Shown here piece by piece: positions 43,711-52,594 of a stretch of DNA of 64,000 nucleotides. The notes below the pieces were generated by a model that saw only the letters and a program-made list of their open reading frames with translations, did not search any database and was not told where the DNA came from. This DNA is from Kitasatospora sp. MAP12-44 (GTDB lineage: Bacteria; Actinomycetota; Actinomycetes; Streptomycetales; Streptomycetaceae): positions 1,550,001 through 1,614,000 of the forward strand of contig NZ_JARZAE010000004.1 of the NCBI RefSeq assembly GCF_029892095.1, written 5' to 3'. The translations under genes were made by a program, and so were the position numbers. Within the stretch, counting starts at the first letter, position 1, and every line of letters starts with the position of its first letter.

Positions 43711-44500
43711 GACCGTCCTCGAAGTCCGCGCCCTGCACCGGGCCTACGGCCGGGTGCGGGCGGTGGATGACGTGTCGTTCAGCCTGGCCGAGGGCGGCTC
43801 GCTGGGCATCGTCGGCGAGTCCGGCTCGGGCAAGACCACCACCGCCCGGATCGTCGTCGGCCTGGAGAGCGCCGACTCCGGCCAGGTGCTGGTGCACGGC
43901 CGGGACCGGATCACCCGGCGGCGCGGCCGGGCACAGCGGCTGAGCCGGGCACGCGAGGTCCAGCTGGTCTTCCAGGACCCGTTCCTCTCGCTGGATCCGC
44001 GCATCCGGGTGCGCGACGTGCTGCACGAGACGCTCGAACTGCACTTCCCCGGCGCCGATCACGCCACCCGGATCGATCAACTGCTCGACCAGGTCAGCCT
44101 GGGTGCCCGGGAGTCGGCGGCGATGCCGCGCCAGCTGTCCGGCGGGCAGCGCCAACGCGTCGCGATCGCACGGGCGTTGGCGGTCGAACCCGCCGTCCTG
44201 GTGCTGGACGAGGCAGTGGCCGCGCTGGACGTCTCGGTGCAGGCGCAGATCCTCAACCTGCTCGCCGACATCCGCGAGCAGACCGGCATCGGCTACCTGT
44301 TCATCACCCACGACCTCGGCGTGGTGCGCTGCGTCACCGACCAGGTGATCGTCATGCGGCACGGCCGGATCGTCGAGGCCGGGCCCACCGACCAGGTCCT
44401 CGCCGACCCCCAGCACCCGTACACCCGGCTGCTGTTGGACTCCGTCCCGCTGCCGGGCTGGGACCCGCACGGGATCGCCGCGGCCCGCCGGGCGCTGTAG
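43703..44500 (+). CDS. ABC transporter ATP-binding protein, DppF-like
   Basis: This 265-residue ATPase overlaps the preceding gene by eight bases. Walker A GESGSGKTTTAR and signature LSGGQRQRVAIARAL are intact; Walker B reads VLVLDEAVAALD, with Ala where most DppF proteins have Pro after the catalytic Glu, while Asp and Glu are kept. It completes the importer operon, which ends 80 bases before paralogue 6. Confidence 0.92.
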   Translation: MSETVLEVRALHRAYGRVRAVDDVSFSLAEGGSLGIVGESGSGKTTTARIVVGLESADSGQVLVHGRDRITRRRGRAQRLSRAREVQLVFQDPFLSLDPRIRVRDVLHETLELHFPGADHATRIDQLLDQVSLGARESAAMPRQLSGGQRQRVAIARALAVEPAVLVLDEAVAALDVSVQAQILNLLADIREQTGIGYLFITHDLGVVRCVTDQVIVMRHGRIVEAGPTDQVLADPQHPYTRLLLDSVPLPGWDPHGIAAARRAL

Positions 44501-44580
44501 ACCGACCGGCACATGGTCACCCGAACGACGGCGCGTGGGGTGCCGGGGTCGGGGGCGGTCGGCCCTTACTCTCGCTCAGC

Positions 44581-45756
44581 ATGCGGAACATCCAGAATCC
44601 TCACCTGTCGCGCCGGGCGCTGCTGGGCGCCGGCCCGGGCCTCGCCGCGCTGGCACTGCTCAACGGCTGCTCGTCGTCGGCGAGTTCCTCGGACGGGCCG
44701 AGCGGCAACCCGGCGACCGGAGCAACCGGCACCACGGGGAGCACGCAGCCGTACGCGATGCCCGCGGAGTGGTCCCCGCACGAGCGCACCTTCATGGCCT
44801 GGCCGGCGCTGGAGGAGGTGTGGGGCGACCAACTGCCCAGCGTCCGCCAGAACATCGCCCAACTGGCCCAGACCATCGCCCAGTTCGAGCCCGTCGTGCT
44901 GATGGCCCGGCCGGACCAGAGCGACCAGGCGCAGCAGAGCTGCGGCTCCACGGTCGAGGTGGTCCAGCTCGCCGTGGACGACCTCTGGGCCCGCGACACC
45001 GGTCCGACCTTCGTCACCGGCTCCCGGGGCCTGGCCGGGGTCGACTTCAACTTCAACGGCTGGGGGAACAAGCAGACGCATGCCAACGACAGCCAGGTGG
45101 CCCGCAACCTCCTGGCGAAGTACGACCTCACCCGGATCCAGGCGCCCATCACGGCGGAGGGCGGGGCGATCGAGGTGGACGGCGAGGGCACCCTGATGGC
45201 CACCGAGAGCTCCCTGGTCAACCCGAACCGCAACCCGGGCGGGAGCCGCGACCAGATCGAGGCGGCGCTCAGGGACCTGCTCGGCGTGCAGCGGGTGATC
45301 TGGTTCGCGGGCGTCGCCGGGCAGGACATCACCGACTGCCATGTCGACGCCCTGGCCAGGTTCACCGAGCCGGGCGTGGTCGTCCTGCACCGCCCGGCCG
45401 CCGACACGCCCCCGGACAGCTGGTCGCAGGCCTCCGACCAGGCGTTGCAGGTGCTGAACTCCGCCACCGACGCCAAGGGCCGCAAGCTGAAGGTCATCGA
45501 GATCGCCGAGCCCGACTTCAGCAAGCTCCAGAACCAGAGCAAGGACTTCCTGGCGACCTACCTCAACTACTACGTCGTCAACGGCGGGGTCGTCGTGCCG
45601 CGCTTCGGCGACCAGGCCGCCGACGACCAGGCGGCGGCGACGCTGGCCGACCTGCACCCCGGGCGCAAGGTCGTGCAGCTCTCGATCGATGCCATCGCCG
45701 CGGGCGGCGGCGGCATCCACTGCTCGACCCAGCAGCAGCCGTCGACCTCCGTTTAA
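44581..45756 (+). CDS. Tat-exported lipoprotein of the agmatine deiminase family (paralogue 6)
   Basis: This 391-residue protein has HLSRRALLGAGPG (twin-arginine) and a lipobox LLNGC, then a Ser/Gly/Thr-rich linker to about residue 58, so it should be an exported surface lipoprotein. The catalytic domain is intact: MPAEWSPHERTFMAWP, DDLWARDTGP, EGGAIEVDGEG, DCHVDALARF and GGGGIHCSTQQQP. It is the exported member closest to AguA at its ends but has ESSLVNPNRNPG in the middle. Its stop overlaps the convergent TetR gene by four bases. Confidence 0.88.
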   Translation: MRNIQNPHLSRRALLGAGPGLAALALLNGCSSSASSSDGPSGNPATGATGTTGSTQPYAMPAEWSPHERTFMAWPALEEVWGDQLPSVRQNIAQLAQTIAQFEPVVLMARPDQSDQAQQSCGSTVEVVQLAVDDLWARDTGPTFVTGSRGLAGVDFNFNGWGNKQTHANDSQVARNLLAKYDLTRIQAPITAEGGAIEVDGEGTLMATESSLVNPNRNPGGSRDQIEAALRDLLGVQRVIWFAGVAGQDITDCHVDALARFTEPGVVVLHRPAADTPPDSWSQASDQALQVLNSATDAKGRKLKVIEIAEPDFSKLQNQSKDFLATYLNYYVVNGGVVVPRFGDQAADDQAAATLADLHPGRKVVQLSIDAIAAGGGGIHCSTQQQPSTSV

Positions 45757-46400
45757 TCCCGACCGGCCAGGCCCAGGATCAGCGCGCGGACGACCGGGCC
45801 GGCCTCGACCGTCGCGTCCAGCGCCTGGACGGCGGCCAGGCCGTCGGCGGCGGCAGCAGCCGCCTCGCCCAGCGGGCGCGGGTCCAGGCCACCGCCGCGC
45901 TCGTCCGCGAGCACCTGGAAGAGGCCGACGAAGCAGGCCCGCCACCGCCGGTACTCGGCCTCCAGACTCTCGCGCACCCGCGGGTCGTTCAGCGCGAACC
46001 AGTGCAGCGCGGAGTGCAGCCGCGAGAGGTCGGCGCCCTCCGGCTGCGCCAGCAGCCCGATCACCCGCTCGGCGCGCTCGGCGAAGCTCCCCGGCGAGCC
46101 GACCGCCTCCTCCATCGGATCGATCCACTCGCCGCGGATGGACTCGACGACGGCCACGATCAGGTCGGTCCGGTTCTGGAAGTGGTAGTGGCACATCCCG
46201 TGCGTCACCCCGCCGAGCGCGGCCACGTTGCGGGTGGTGAACGGGACGTCCCCGTCCCCCGCCAGCAGGCTGCGCGCCGCGGCGATCAGGCGGGCCCTGG
46301 TCTGCTCGCCCTTCGCCGAGACGCGCGGCTTGCGGGCCGGCTCCGACGGCGGCTGCGACGGGAGGTCGAGGGGGCGGGAATGCTCAGAACGGGTGGCCAC
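45753..46400 (-). CDS. TetR-family regulator
   Basis: This 215-residue protein has a Pro-rich N-terminal leader before a TetR helix-turn-helix (RLIAAARSLLAGDG, FTTRNVAALGGVTHGMCHYHF). The C-terminal helical domain includes GEWIDPMEEA and HSALHWFALNDPRVRESLEA. It is convergent with paralogue 6 at the right edge of the deiminase island. It may bind the second-type operator at 30556-30583 or control the kdp side; neither is shown. The start at 46400 is the first ATG; a shorter start is possible. Confidence 0.83.
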   Translation of the reverse strand: MATRSEHSRPLDLPSQPPSEPARKPRVSAKGEQTRARLIAAARSLLAGDGDVPFTTRNVAALGGVTHGMCHYHFQNRTDLIVAVVESIRGEWIDPMEEAVGSPGSFAERAERVIGLLAQPEGADLSRLHSALHWFALNDPRVRESLEAEYRRWRACFVGLFQVLADERGGGLDPRPLGEAAAAAADGLAAVQALDATVEAGPVVRALILGLAGRD

Positions 46401-46558
46401 GGCCCCACCCTAGTGCGGACCCCTGACGCCCCAGGGCACGCCCTAACGGCGGCGGATAGCTCAGCACCCGCTGACACCCCGTCGGAGAATCGTGGGGACC
46501 GACCCCGACGCCGCCCACCATGTGCTGGTCGGTCTATGACCCCTGGGTGGAGCCCCGC

Positions 46559-46642
46559 ATGACCGATCTGACCTTCATCGGGCTGACGATTCTGGTGTTC
46601 GCCGTCCTCGGCCTGATCGCCAAGGGGGTGGAGCGCCTGTGA
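46559..46642 (+). CDS. 27-residue membrane peptide before kdpF
   Basis: ATG 46559 follows GGAG at 46549-46552 with a six-base spacer, and the TGA overlaps the kdpF GTG by four bases (GTGA). The peptide MTDLTFIGLTILVFAVLGLI plus AKGVERL is a single membrane helix with a basic tail. The helix is about the size of KdpF but the sequence is different. The tight coupling suggests a real translated peptide of the Kdp operon. Confidence 0.7.
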   Translation: MTDLTFIGLTILVFAVLGLIAKGVERL

Positions 46643-46728
46643 CCGCCGACAACATCGTGGGCCTGGTGGTGGCAGCCCTGCTGGTCGGCTACCTGGTCCT
46701 CGCGCTGATCCACCCCGAGAGGTTCTGA
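46639..46728 (+). CDS. kdpF: KdpF small subunit of the potassium ATPase
   Basis: This 29-residue peptide, read from GTG 46639, is a single helix ending in LALIHPERF, the KdpF hallmark. KdpF stabilises the KdpABC complex in the membrane. It overlaps the 27-residue peptide by four bases and is followed after one base by the kdpA GTG. Confidence 0.9.
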   Translation: MTADNIVGLVVAALLVGYLVLALIHPERF

Positions 46729-46729
46729 G

Positions 46730-48394
46730 GTGAGCCCCACCCTCGCGGGGTTCCTGCAGGCGCTGGCGCTGGTGGCCGCGCTGGCCCTGTCGCACCGTCC
46801 GCTGGGCGACTACCTCGCGCACCTGCTGAGCAGCGCCAGGCACCTGCGCGCGGAGCGCGGCGTCTACCGGCTGATCGGCGTCAACGGGGACGCCGACCAG
46901 ACCTGGATGGCGTATCTGCGCTGCGTGCTCGCCTTCTCGGCCGTCTCGGTGCTCTTCCTCTACGGCTTCCAGCGGCTGCAGAACCACCTCTGGCTCTCGC
47001 TCGGCTTCCCGGCCGTGCCCCCGGCCACCGCCTGGAACACCGCCACCTCCTTCATCACCAACACCAACTGGCAGTCGTACTCAGGTGAGTCGACGATGGG
47101 CCACCTGGTGCAGATGGCCGGGCTCGCGGTGCAGAACTTCCTCTCCGCCGCCGTGGGCATCGCGGTGATGGCGGCGCTGATCCGGGGATTCCGCCGCAAC
47201 CTGACGGACCGGGTCGGCAACTTCTGGGTGGATCTGGTGCGGCTGACCTGGCGGCTGCTGCTGCCCGTCTCGATCGTCTTCGCGATCGTCTTCGTGGCCT
47301 CGGGCATGATCGAGAACCTGCACGCCGCAAGCCAGTTCACCACCCTGAGCGGCGGCTCGCAGAGCCTGCCCGGCGGGCCGGTGGCCTCGCAGGAGGTGAT
47401 CAAGGAACTGGGCACCAACGGCGGCGGCTTCTTCAACGCCAACTCCGCCCACCCCTTCGAGAACCCCAATCCGTTCACCAACTGGCTGGAGATCTACCTG
47501 CTGCTGGTGATCGCCTTCGCGCTGCCGCGCACCTTCGGCACGATGGTCGGCGACCACCGCCAGGGGTACGCGATCCTCGCGGTGATGGGGATCTTCTGGA
47601 CCGTCTCGGCCTCCCTGCTGACCTTCTTCGAGTGGCGGCACAGCGGCACCGCGCTGCAGGCGGCCGGCGCCGCGATGGAGGGCAAGGAGGTGCGGTTCGG
47701 CATCGCGGCCTCGTCGCTGTTCGCGTCCTCGACGACGCTGACCTCCACCGGCGCGGTCAACGCGGCCCACGACTCGCTCACGCCGCTGGGCGGCGGCGTG
47801 ACGATCTTCGACATGATGCTCGGCGAGATCGCCCCCGGCGGCACCGGCTCCGGGCTGTACGGGATCCTGGTGCTGGCGGTGGTCGCGGTCTTCGTCGCGG
47901 GGCTGATGGTCGGGCGCACGCCGGAGTACCTGGGCAAGAAGCTGGGCGGGCGCGAGATGAAGTTCGCCTCGCTCTACATCCTCACCACCCCGGCGATCGT
48001 GCTGATCGGCACGGGCGTGGCGATGACCTTCCCCGCCGAGCGCGCGGACATCCTCAACACCGGTCCGCACGGCTTCTCCGAGGTGCTCTACGCCTTCACC
48101 TCGTGCGCCAACAACAACGGCTCCGCCTTCGCCGGCCTGACCGTCACCAGCACCTGGTGGAACACCGCGCTCGGCCTGGTGATGCTCTTCGGACGCCTGC
48201 TGCCGATGGTCTTCGTGCTGGCCCTGGCCGGGTCGCTGGCCCGTCAGCACCCCGTCCCCGCGACAGCGGGCACCCTGCCGACCCACCGGCCGCTCTTCGT
48301 CGGCCTGCTGTCGGCCGTGGTGCTGATCGTCGTCGGCCTCACCTACTTCCCTGCCCTGGCTCTCGGGCCGCTCGCGGAAGGCCTGCACCGATGA
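46730..48394 (+). CDS. kdpA: Potassium-transporting ATPase subunit A
   Basis: This 554-residue membrane protein starts at GTG 46730. It has the KdpA potassium-selectivity signatures: [34 protein letters not shown] and [11 protein letters not shown]. It forms the K+ channel-like subunit that captures potassium at micromolar levels. Its TGA overlaps the kdpB ATG by four bases. No kdpDE sensor-regulator pair is in the window. Confidence 0.96.
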   Translation: MSPTLAGFLQALALVAALALSHRPLGDYLAHLLSSARHLRAERGVYRLIGVNGDADQTWMAYLRCVLAFSAVSVLFLYGFQRLQNHLWLSLGFPAVPPATAWNTATSFITNTNWQSYSGESTMGHLVQMAGLAVQNFLSAAVGIAVMAALIRGFRRNLTDRVGNFWVDLVRLTWRLLLPVSIVFAIVFVASGMIENLHAASQFTTLSGGSQSLPGGPVASQEVIKELGTNGGGFFNANSAHPFENPNPFTNWLEIYLLLVIAFALPRTFGTMVGDHRQGYAILAVMGIFWTVSASLLTFFEWRHSGTALQAAGAAMEGKEVRFGIAASSLFASSTTLTSTGAVNAAHDSLTPLGGGVTIFDMMLGEIAPGGTGSGLYGILVLAVVAVFVAGLMVGRTPEYLGKKLGGREMKFASLYILTTPAIVLIGTGVAMTFPAERADILNTGPHGFSEVLYAFTSCANNNGSAFAGLTVTSTWWNTALGLVMLFGRLLPMVFVLALAGSLARQHPVPATAGTLPTHRPLFVGLLSAVVLIVVGLTYFPALALGPLAEGLHR

Positions 48395-50526
48395 CCGACT
48401 CCGTCGTCCAGCCCGGCGCCCAGCCTCCGCACCACCCGGACCACCCGCACGAGGCGCACCGGGTCTCCGGCGGCCTGCTGGACCCGCGTCAGCTGATCGC
48501 CGCTGTCCCGGACGCGCTGCGCAAGCTCGACCCGCGGGTGATGGTCAAGCACCCGGTGATGTTCGTGGTCGAGGTCGGCTCGCTGCTCACCACCTACTCC
48601 GCGATCCGCCACACCAGTGTCTTCGCCTGGGTGATCACGGTCTGGCTCTGGCTGACGGTGGTCTTCGCCAACCTCGCCGAGGCCGTCGCGGAGGGGCGCG
48701 GCAAGGCGCAGGCCGAGACGCTGCGCCGCACCAAGACCGAGGCGGTGGCCCGCCGGGTGGTCGGCGCGTGGTCGCCGGCCGACCCTCGGCCGGCCGAGGA
48801 GGTGGTGCCGGCCGCGCGGCTGACGCTCGGCGACCATGTGATCGTCGAGGCCGGCCAGACCATCCCCGGCGACGGCGACGTGGTCGAGGGCGCCGCCTCG
48901 GTGGACGAGTCGGCGATCACGGGTGAGTCCGCGCCGGTGATCCGGGAGTCCGGCGGCGACCGCTCGGCCGTCACCGGCGGCACCAAGGTGCTCTCCGACC
49001 GGATCGTCGTCAAGATCACCTCCAGGCCCGGCGAGACCTTCATCGACCGGATGATCGCCCTGGTGGAGGGCGCCGCCCGGCAGAAGACGCCGAACGAGAT
49101 CGCGCTGAACATCCTGCTCGCCTCGCTGACCATCGTCTTCCTGCTGGCCGTCGTCACCCTGCAGCCGATGGCCACCTACGCGGGGGCCGAGCAGACCATC
49201 GTGGTCCTGGTCGCCCTGCTGGTGGCGCTGATCCCGACCACCATCGGCGCGCTGCTGTCGGCGATCGGCATCGCGGGCATGGACCGCCTGGTGCAGCGCA
49301 ACGTCCTGGCGATGTCCGGGCGGGCGGTGGAGGCGGCCGGCGATGTCTCCACCCTGCTGCTGGACAAGACCGGCACCATCACCTTCGGCAACCGGCAGGC
49401 CGCCGAGTTCACCCCGGTGGGCGGCACGGACGTGGCGCAGCTGGCGGACGCGGCGCAGCTGTCCAGCCTGGCCGACGAGACGCCCGAGGGCCGCTCGATC
49501 GTGGTGCTGGCCAAGGAGAAGTACGGGCTGCGCGCCCGCGCCCAGCACGAGATCGGCCACGCCCAGTGGATCGAGTTCACCGCGCAGACCCGGATGAGCG
49601 GCGCCGACCTCAGTGAGGAGGGCGAGAGCAGGCGGATCCGCAAGGGCGCGGCCGGGTCGGTGGTCGCCTGGGTGCAGGAGAACGGCGGCAGCTCGGGCCC
49701 GGAGGTCGCCGACGTGGTCGAGGGGATCTCCTCGGCGGGCGGCACCCCGCTGGTGGTGGCGCAGCACCGGAGCGGTGAGCCGGCCCAGGTGCTGGGCGTG
49801 ATCCACCTGAAGGACGTGGTCAAGCACGGCATCCGGGAGCGCTTCGAGGACCTGCGCATGATGGGCATCCGGACCATCATGATCACCGGCGACAACCCGC
49901 TGACCGCCCGGGCGATCGCGGACGAGGCGGGCGTCGACGACTTCCTCGCCGAGGCCACCCCCGAGGACAAGATGGCCCTGATCCGCCACGAGCAGACCGG
50001 CGGCAAGCTGGTCGCGATGACCGGCGACGGGACGAACGACGCCCCGGCGCTGGCGCAGGCGGACGTGGGGGTGGCGATGAACACCGGCACCTCGGCCGCC
50101 AAGGAGGCCGGCAACATGGTGGACCTCGACTCCAATCCCACCAAGCTGATCGAGATCGTCGAGATCGGCAAGCAACTGCTGATCACCCGAGGCGCGTTGA
50201 CCACCTTCTCGATCGCCAACGACGTCGCCAAGTACTTCGCGATCATCCCCGCGATGTTCGCCAGCGTCTATCCGGGCCTGAGCAAGCTGAACATCATGCA
50301 CCTGCACAATCCCACCTCGGCGATCACCTCGGCGATCGTCTTCAACGCGCTGATCATCGTCGTCCTGATCCCGCTCGCGCTGCGCGGCGTGCGCTACAAG
50401 CCGTCCTCGGCCTCCGCGCTGCTGCGCCGCAACCTCGGCGTCTACGGCGTCGGCGGGCTGATCCTGCCCTTCGTCGGCATCAAACTGATCGACCTGATCG
50501 TCCAGTTCATCCCCGGCCTGCACTGA
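48391..50526 (+). CDS. kdpB: Potassium-transporting P-type ATPase subunit B
   Basis: This 711-residue protein starts at ATG 48391. P-type ATPase motifs: ITGESAPV (actuator), [10 protein letters not shown] (phosphorylated Asp), [10 protein letters not shown] and [21 protein letters not shown]. The N-terminus has a His/Pro-rich stretch ([10 protein letters not shown]), which might bind metal or simply be a linker. It hydrolyses ATP to drive K+ through KdpA. An alternative start inside is unlikely because the ATGA overlap fits. Confidence 0.96.
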   Translation: MTDSVVQPGAQPPHHPDHPHEAHRVSGGLLDPRQLIAAVPDALRKLDPRVMVKHPVMFVVEVGSLLTTYSAIRHTSVFAWVITVWLWLTVVFANLAEAVAEGRGKAQAETLRRTKTEAVARRVVGAWSPADPRPAEEVVPAARLTLGDHVIVEAGQTIPGDGDVVEGAASVDESAITGESAPVIRESGGDRSAVTGGTKVLSDRIVVKITSRPGETFIDRMIALVEGAARQKTPNEIALNILLASLTIVFLLAVVTLQPMATYAGAEQTIVVLVALLVALIPTTIGALLSAIGIAGMDRLVQRNVLAMSGRAVEAAGDVSTLLLDKTGTITFGNRQAAEFTPVGGTDVAQLADAAQLSSLADETPEGRSIVVLAKEKYGLRARAQHEIGHAQWIEFTAQTRMSGADLSEEGESRRIRKGAAGSVVAWVQENGGSSGPEVADVVEGISSAGGTPLVVAQHRSGEPAQVLGVIHLKDVVKHGIRERFEDLRMMGIRTIMITGDNPLTARAIADEAGVDDFLAEATPEDKMALIRHEQTGGKLVAMTGDGTNDAPALAQADVGVAMNTGTSAAKEAGNMVDLDSNPTKLIEIVEIGKQLLITRGALTTFSIANDVAKYFAIIPAMFASVYPGLSKLNIMHLHNPTSAITSAIVFNALIIVVLIPLALRGVRYKPSSASALLRRNLGVYGVGGLILPFVGIKLIDLIVQFIPGLH

Positions 50527-50550
50527 ACCGACCCGAAGGGAGGCACAACC

Positions 50551-51186
50551 ATGGCAAGGCACCTGCCGACCCTGGTCCGGCTGCACCTCACCGCGCTGCG
50601 CCTGCTGCTGGTCTTCACCGTGCTGTGCGGGCTGGCCTATCCGCTGCTGATCACCGGCATCGCCCAGCTGGCCCTCTCAGGGCAGGCCAACGGCTCGCAG
50701 GTCAGGCTGAACGGGCGGACCGTCGGCTCCAGCCTGCTCGGCCAGACCTTCGACCTGCCGAAGAAGAACCCGGCCGACCCGAACGAGCAGCCGCGGCCCG
50801 ACCCCCGCTGGTTCCAGCCGCGCCCCTCGGCGGCCGGCTCCGGCTACGACGCGCTGGCCTCCGGCGCGAGCAACTTCGGCCCCAACGACGCCACGCTGAC
50901 CCAGGCCGTCAAAGCCCGGCGCGCCGCGATCGCCGCGTTCGACGGGGTCGCCCCCGACCGGGTGCCGCCGGACGCGCTGACCGGCTCCGCCTCGGGCCTG
51001 GACCCGGCCATCTCGCCCGCCTACGCCGACCTGCAGGTCGACCGGGTCGCCCGGGCCCGCGGCCTGGACCCGGGCGCGGTCCGCCGGCTCGTCCAGCAGC
51101 ACCTCCAGGGCCGCAGCCTCGGCTTCCTCGGCCAGGGCCGGGTGGACGTGGTCACTCTCAACCTGGCCCTCGCCCGGCTCGGCTGA
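50551..51186 (+). CDS. kdpC: Potassium-transporting ATPase subunit C
   Basis: This 211-residue protein has one N-terminal membrane helix (LRLLLVFTVLCGLAYPLLITG) and the KdpC signature RTVGSSLLGQTF, then a periplasm-side domain with GASNFGPND and a C-terminal VDVVTLNLALA. AGGGAGG-like sequence precedes the ATG. It completes the kdpFABC operon. The next gene is convergent. Confidence 0.95.
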   Translation: MARHLPTLVRLHLTALRLLLVFTVLCGLAYPLLITGIAQLALSGQANGSQVRLNGRTVGSSLLGQTFDLPKKNPADPNEQPRPDPRWFQPRPSAAGSGYDALASGASNFGPNDATLTQAVKARRAAIAAFDGVAPDRVPPDALTGSASGLDPAISPAYADLQVDRVARARGLDPGAVRRLVQQHLQGRSLGFLGQGRVDVVTLNLALARLG

Positions 51187-51208
51187 TCCGCGAGGACGAC
51201 GGACTGCG

Positions 51209-52594
51209 TCACTCCTCGGCGCCCAGCACGCACAGCGCCTCGTAGCGGCGCCGGACGTCCTCGCGGTCGGCCGCCTCCGGGACGGTGGCCTCGCAGGAGC
51301 GCCAGATCATCGCGCCCTGGTCCAGCAGCACCTGGCGGCGACCGGGGATCGAGGTCTGCTCCATCACCTTGCAGAGCGCCTCCAGCTGGCGGATCATCAC
51401 GGCCGGCATGGCGGCGGCCGACTGCCGGATCTTCTCGAAGGCCCGCTGGACCAGCCGGTCGTAGTCCACCTGGTAGGCGATCACCCGGATCCGCCAGTCG
51501 GCGTCGCGGTAGACGCGCTGCGGGTGCCAGCCGGTGGTGATCCGGCACAGGCAGTCGCCGATCCAGTCGATGCAGGTCAGCGCCGTGAAGGTGTCGTTGA
51601 CGGCCTGCGACAGTGCCCGGATGGCGATCTCCACCAGCTGGTCGACGCCGAAGGAGATGTCCTGGGTGAGCGTCCGATAGGGCCCGGTGACCTGCCCGCG
51701 CCGCAGGTGGTGGGCCACGTCGGCGGCCCGCTCGGCCGGCCAGACCATCGCCAGCGGCTGCCCCTCGACCAGGAAGTGGCCGGGCCGGTAGGGCAGATGG
51801 AGCACGGCGTGGGTCTCGGCCGCGATCCTGACCAGCCGCTCGTGCCGGATGTACTGGAGGTAGCCGCTGGCCGGGGTCGGGATCACCGCGCCGGACTCGG
51901 CCATCCGGGCCAGCAGCTCCTCGCGGTCCGGGCCGCCGTCGACGCCGGCCGGCAGCGGCTCGTCCTCGCCGCTCTGCGCCTCGATGGCGCGGGCCAGGTC
52001 GGTCGCGATGCCGGCGATCACCTGGGGCAGCTGGATCATCGTGGAGATGTGGCTGATGAAGTAGATCAGCACCGCCAGATCGACCACCGTCAGCCCGAGC
52101 GCGACCGTGATCGACAGGTGCGGGACGAAGTCGCCGTGCGGCCCCGGGCTGATCGAGACCAGCACCAGCATGGTGTAGAAGAAGGTGGCCACGAAGGTGC
52201 CCAGGGCGACCTGGGTGCCGCGGTCCCGGATGAAGTTGCGCAGCATCCGGGGGCCGAACTGGGTGGAGGCCAGCGTCAGGGCGACGATGGTGATCGAGAA
52301 GACCAGACCCACCACGGTGATGATCGCGGCCGCCATGGTGGTCAGGATCTGGCGCGCCGCGTCGGCCGTCCCGCTGAGCACCCAGGTGGGCAGCGTGAAG
52401 CGGCCGTCGTACGCGGCCCGGTCCACCGACAGGGTCACGATGAAGAGCAGGATCGCGACCAGCGACTCGAGCGCCGGGACCAGCCAGAGGTTGGTCCGCA
52501 GGGTCTCCCGCCGCCAGTCCGCATCCGGGACGAAGACGAATCTGGGCACGGGCAGGCCTCCTGGTACCGATCCTGCCTCCTCAGCGGTACTCAC
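51209..52594 (-). CDS. DUF2254 membrane protein
   Basis: This 461-residue protein has four predicted helices over residues about 30-190 (AILLFIVTLSVDR; IITVVGLVFSITIVALTLAS; VATFFYTMLVLVSI; VVDLAVLIYFISHIS, each given in part) and a large soluble C-terminal part containing QDISFGVDQLVEIAIRALS and NDTFTALTCIDWIG, the DUF2254 core. Function is unknown. Its start overlaps the preceding gene's 3' end by 14 bases, so they are co-transcribed. Confidence 0.85.
   Translation of the reverse strand: MSTAEEAGSVPGGLPVPRFVFVPDADWRRETLRTNLWLVPALESLVAILLFIVTLSVDRAAYDGRFTLPTWVLSGTADAARQILTTMAAAIITVVGLVFSITIVALTLASTQFGPRMLRNFIRDRGTQVALGTFVATFFYTMLVLVSISPGPHGDFVPHLSITVALGLTVVDLAVLIYFISHISTMIQLPQVIAGIATDLARAIEAQSGEDEPLPAGVDGGPDREELLARMAESGAVIPTPASGYLQYIRHERLVRIAAETHAVLHLPYRPGHFLVEGQPLAMVWPAERAADVAHHLRRGQVTGPYRTLTQDISFGVDQLVEIAIRALSQAVNDTFTALTCIDWIGDCLCRITTGWHPQRVYRDADWRIRVIAYQVDYDRLVQRAFEKIRQSAAAMPAVMIRQLEALCKVMEQTSIPGRRQVLLDQGAMIWRSCEATVPEAADREDVRRRYEALCVLGAEE

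Noticed and set aside
32951..46400. Search for urease accessory genes (ureD, E, F, G) and for aguB beside the deiminases
   Set aside because: None of the remaining frames shows the UreG P-loop GTPase, UreE, UreF or UreD features, or a nitrilase-type amidase. They are not in this window.
46401..46558. Leader before the kdp operon as a possible c-di-AMP or other riboswitch
   Set aside because: A weak CGTCGG/CCGACG pairing is visible but I cannot match the conserved blocks of the ydaO class. A covariance-model search would decide.
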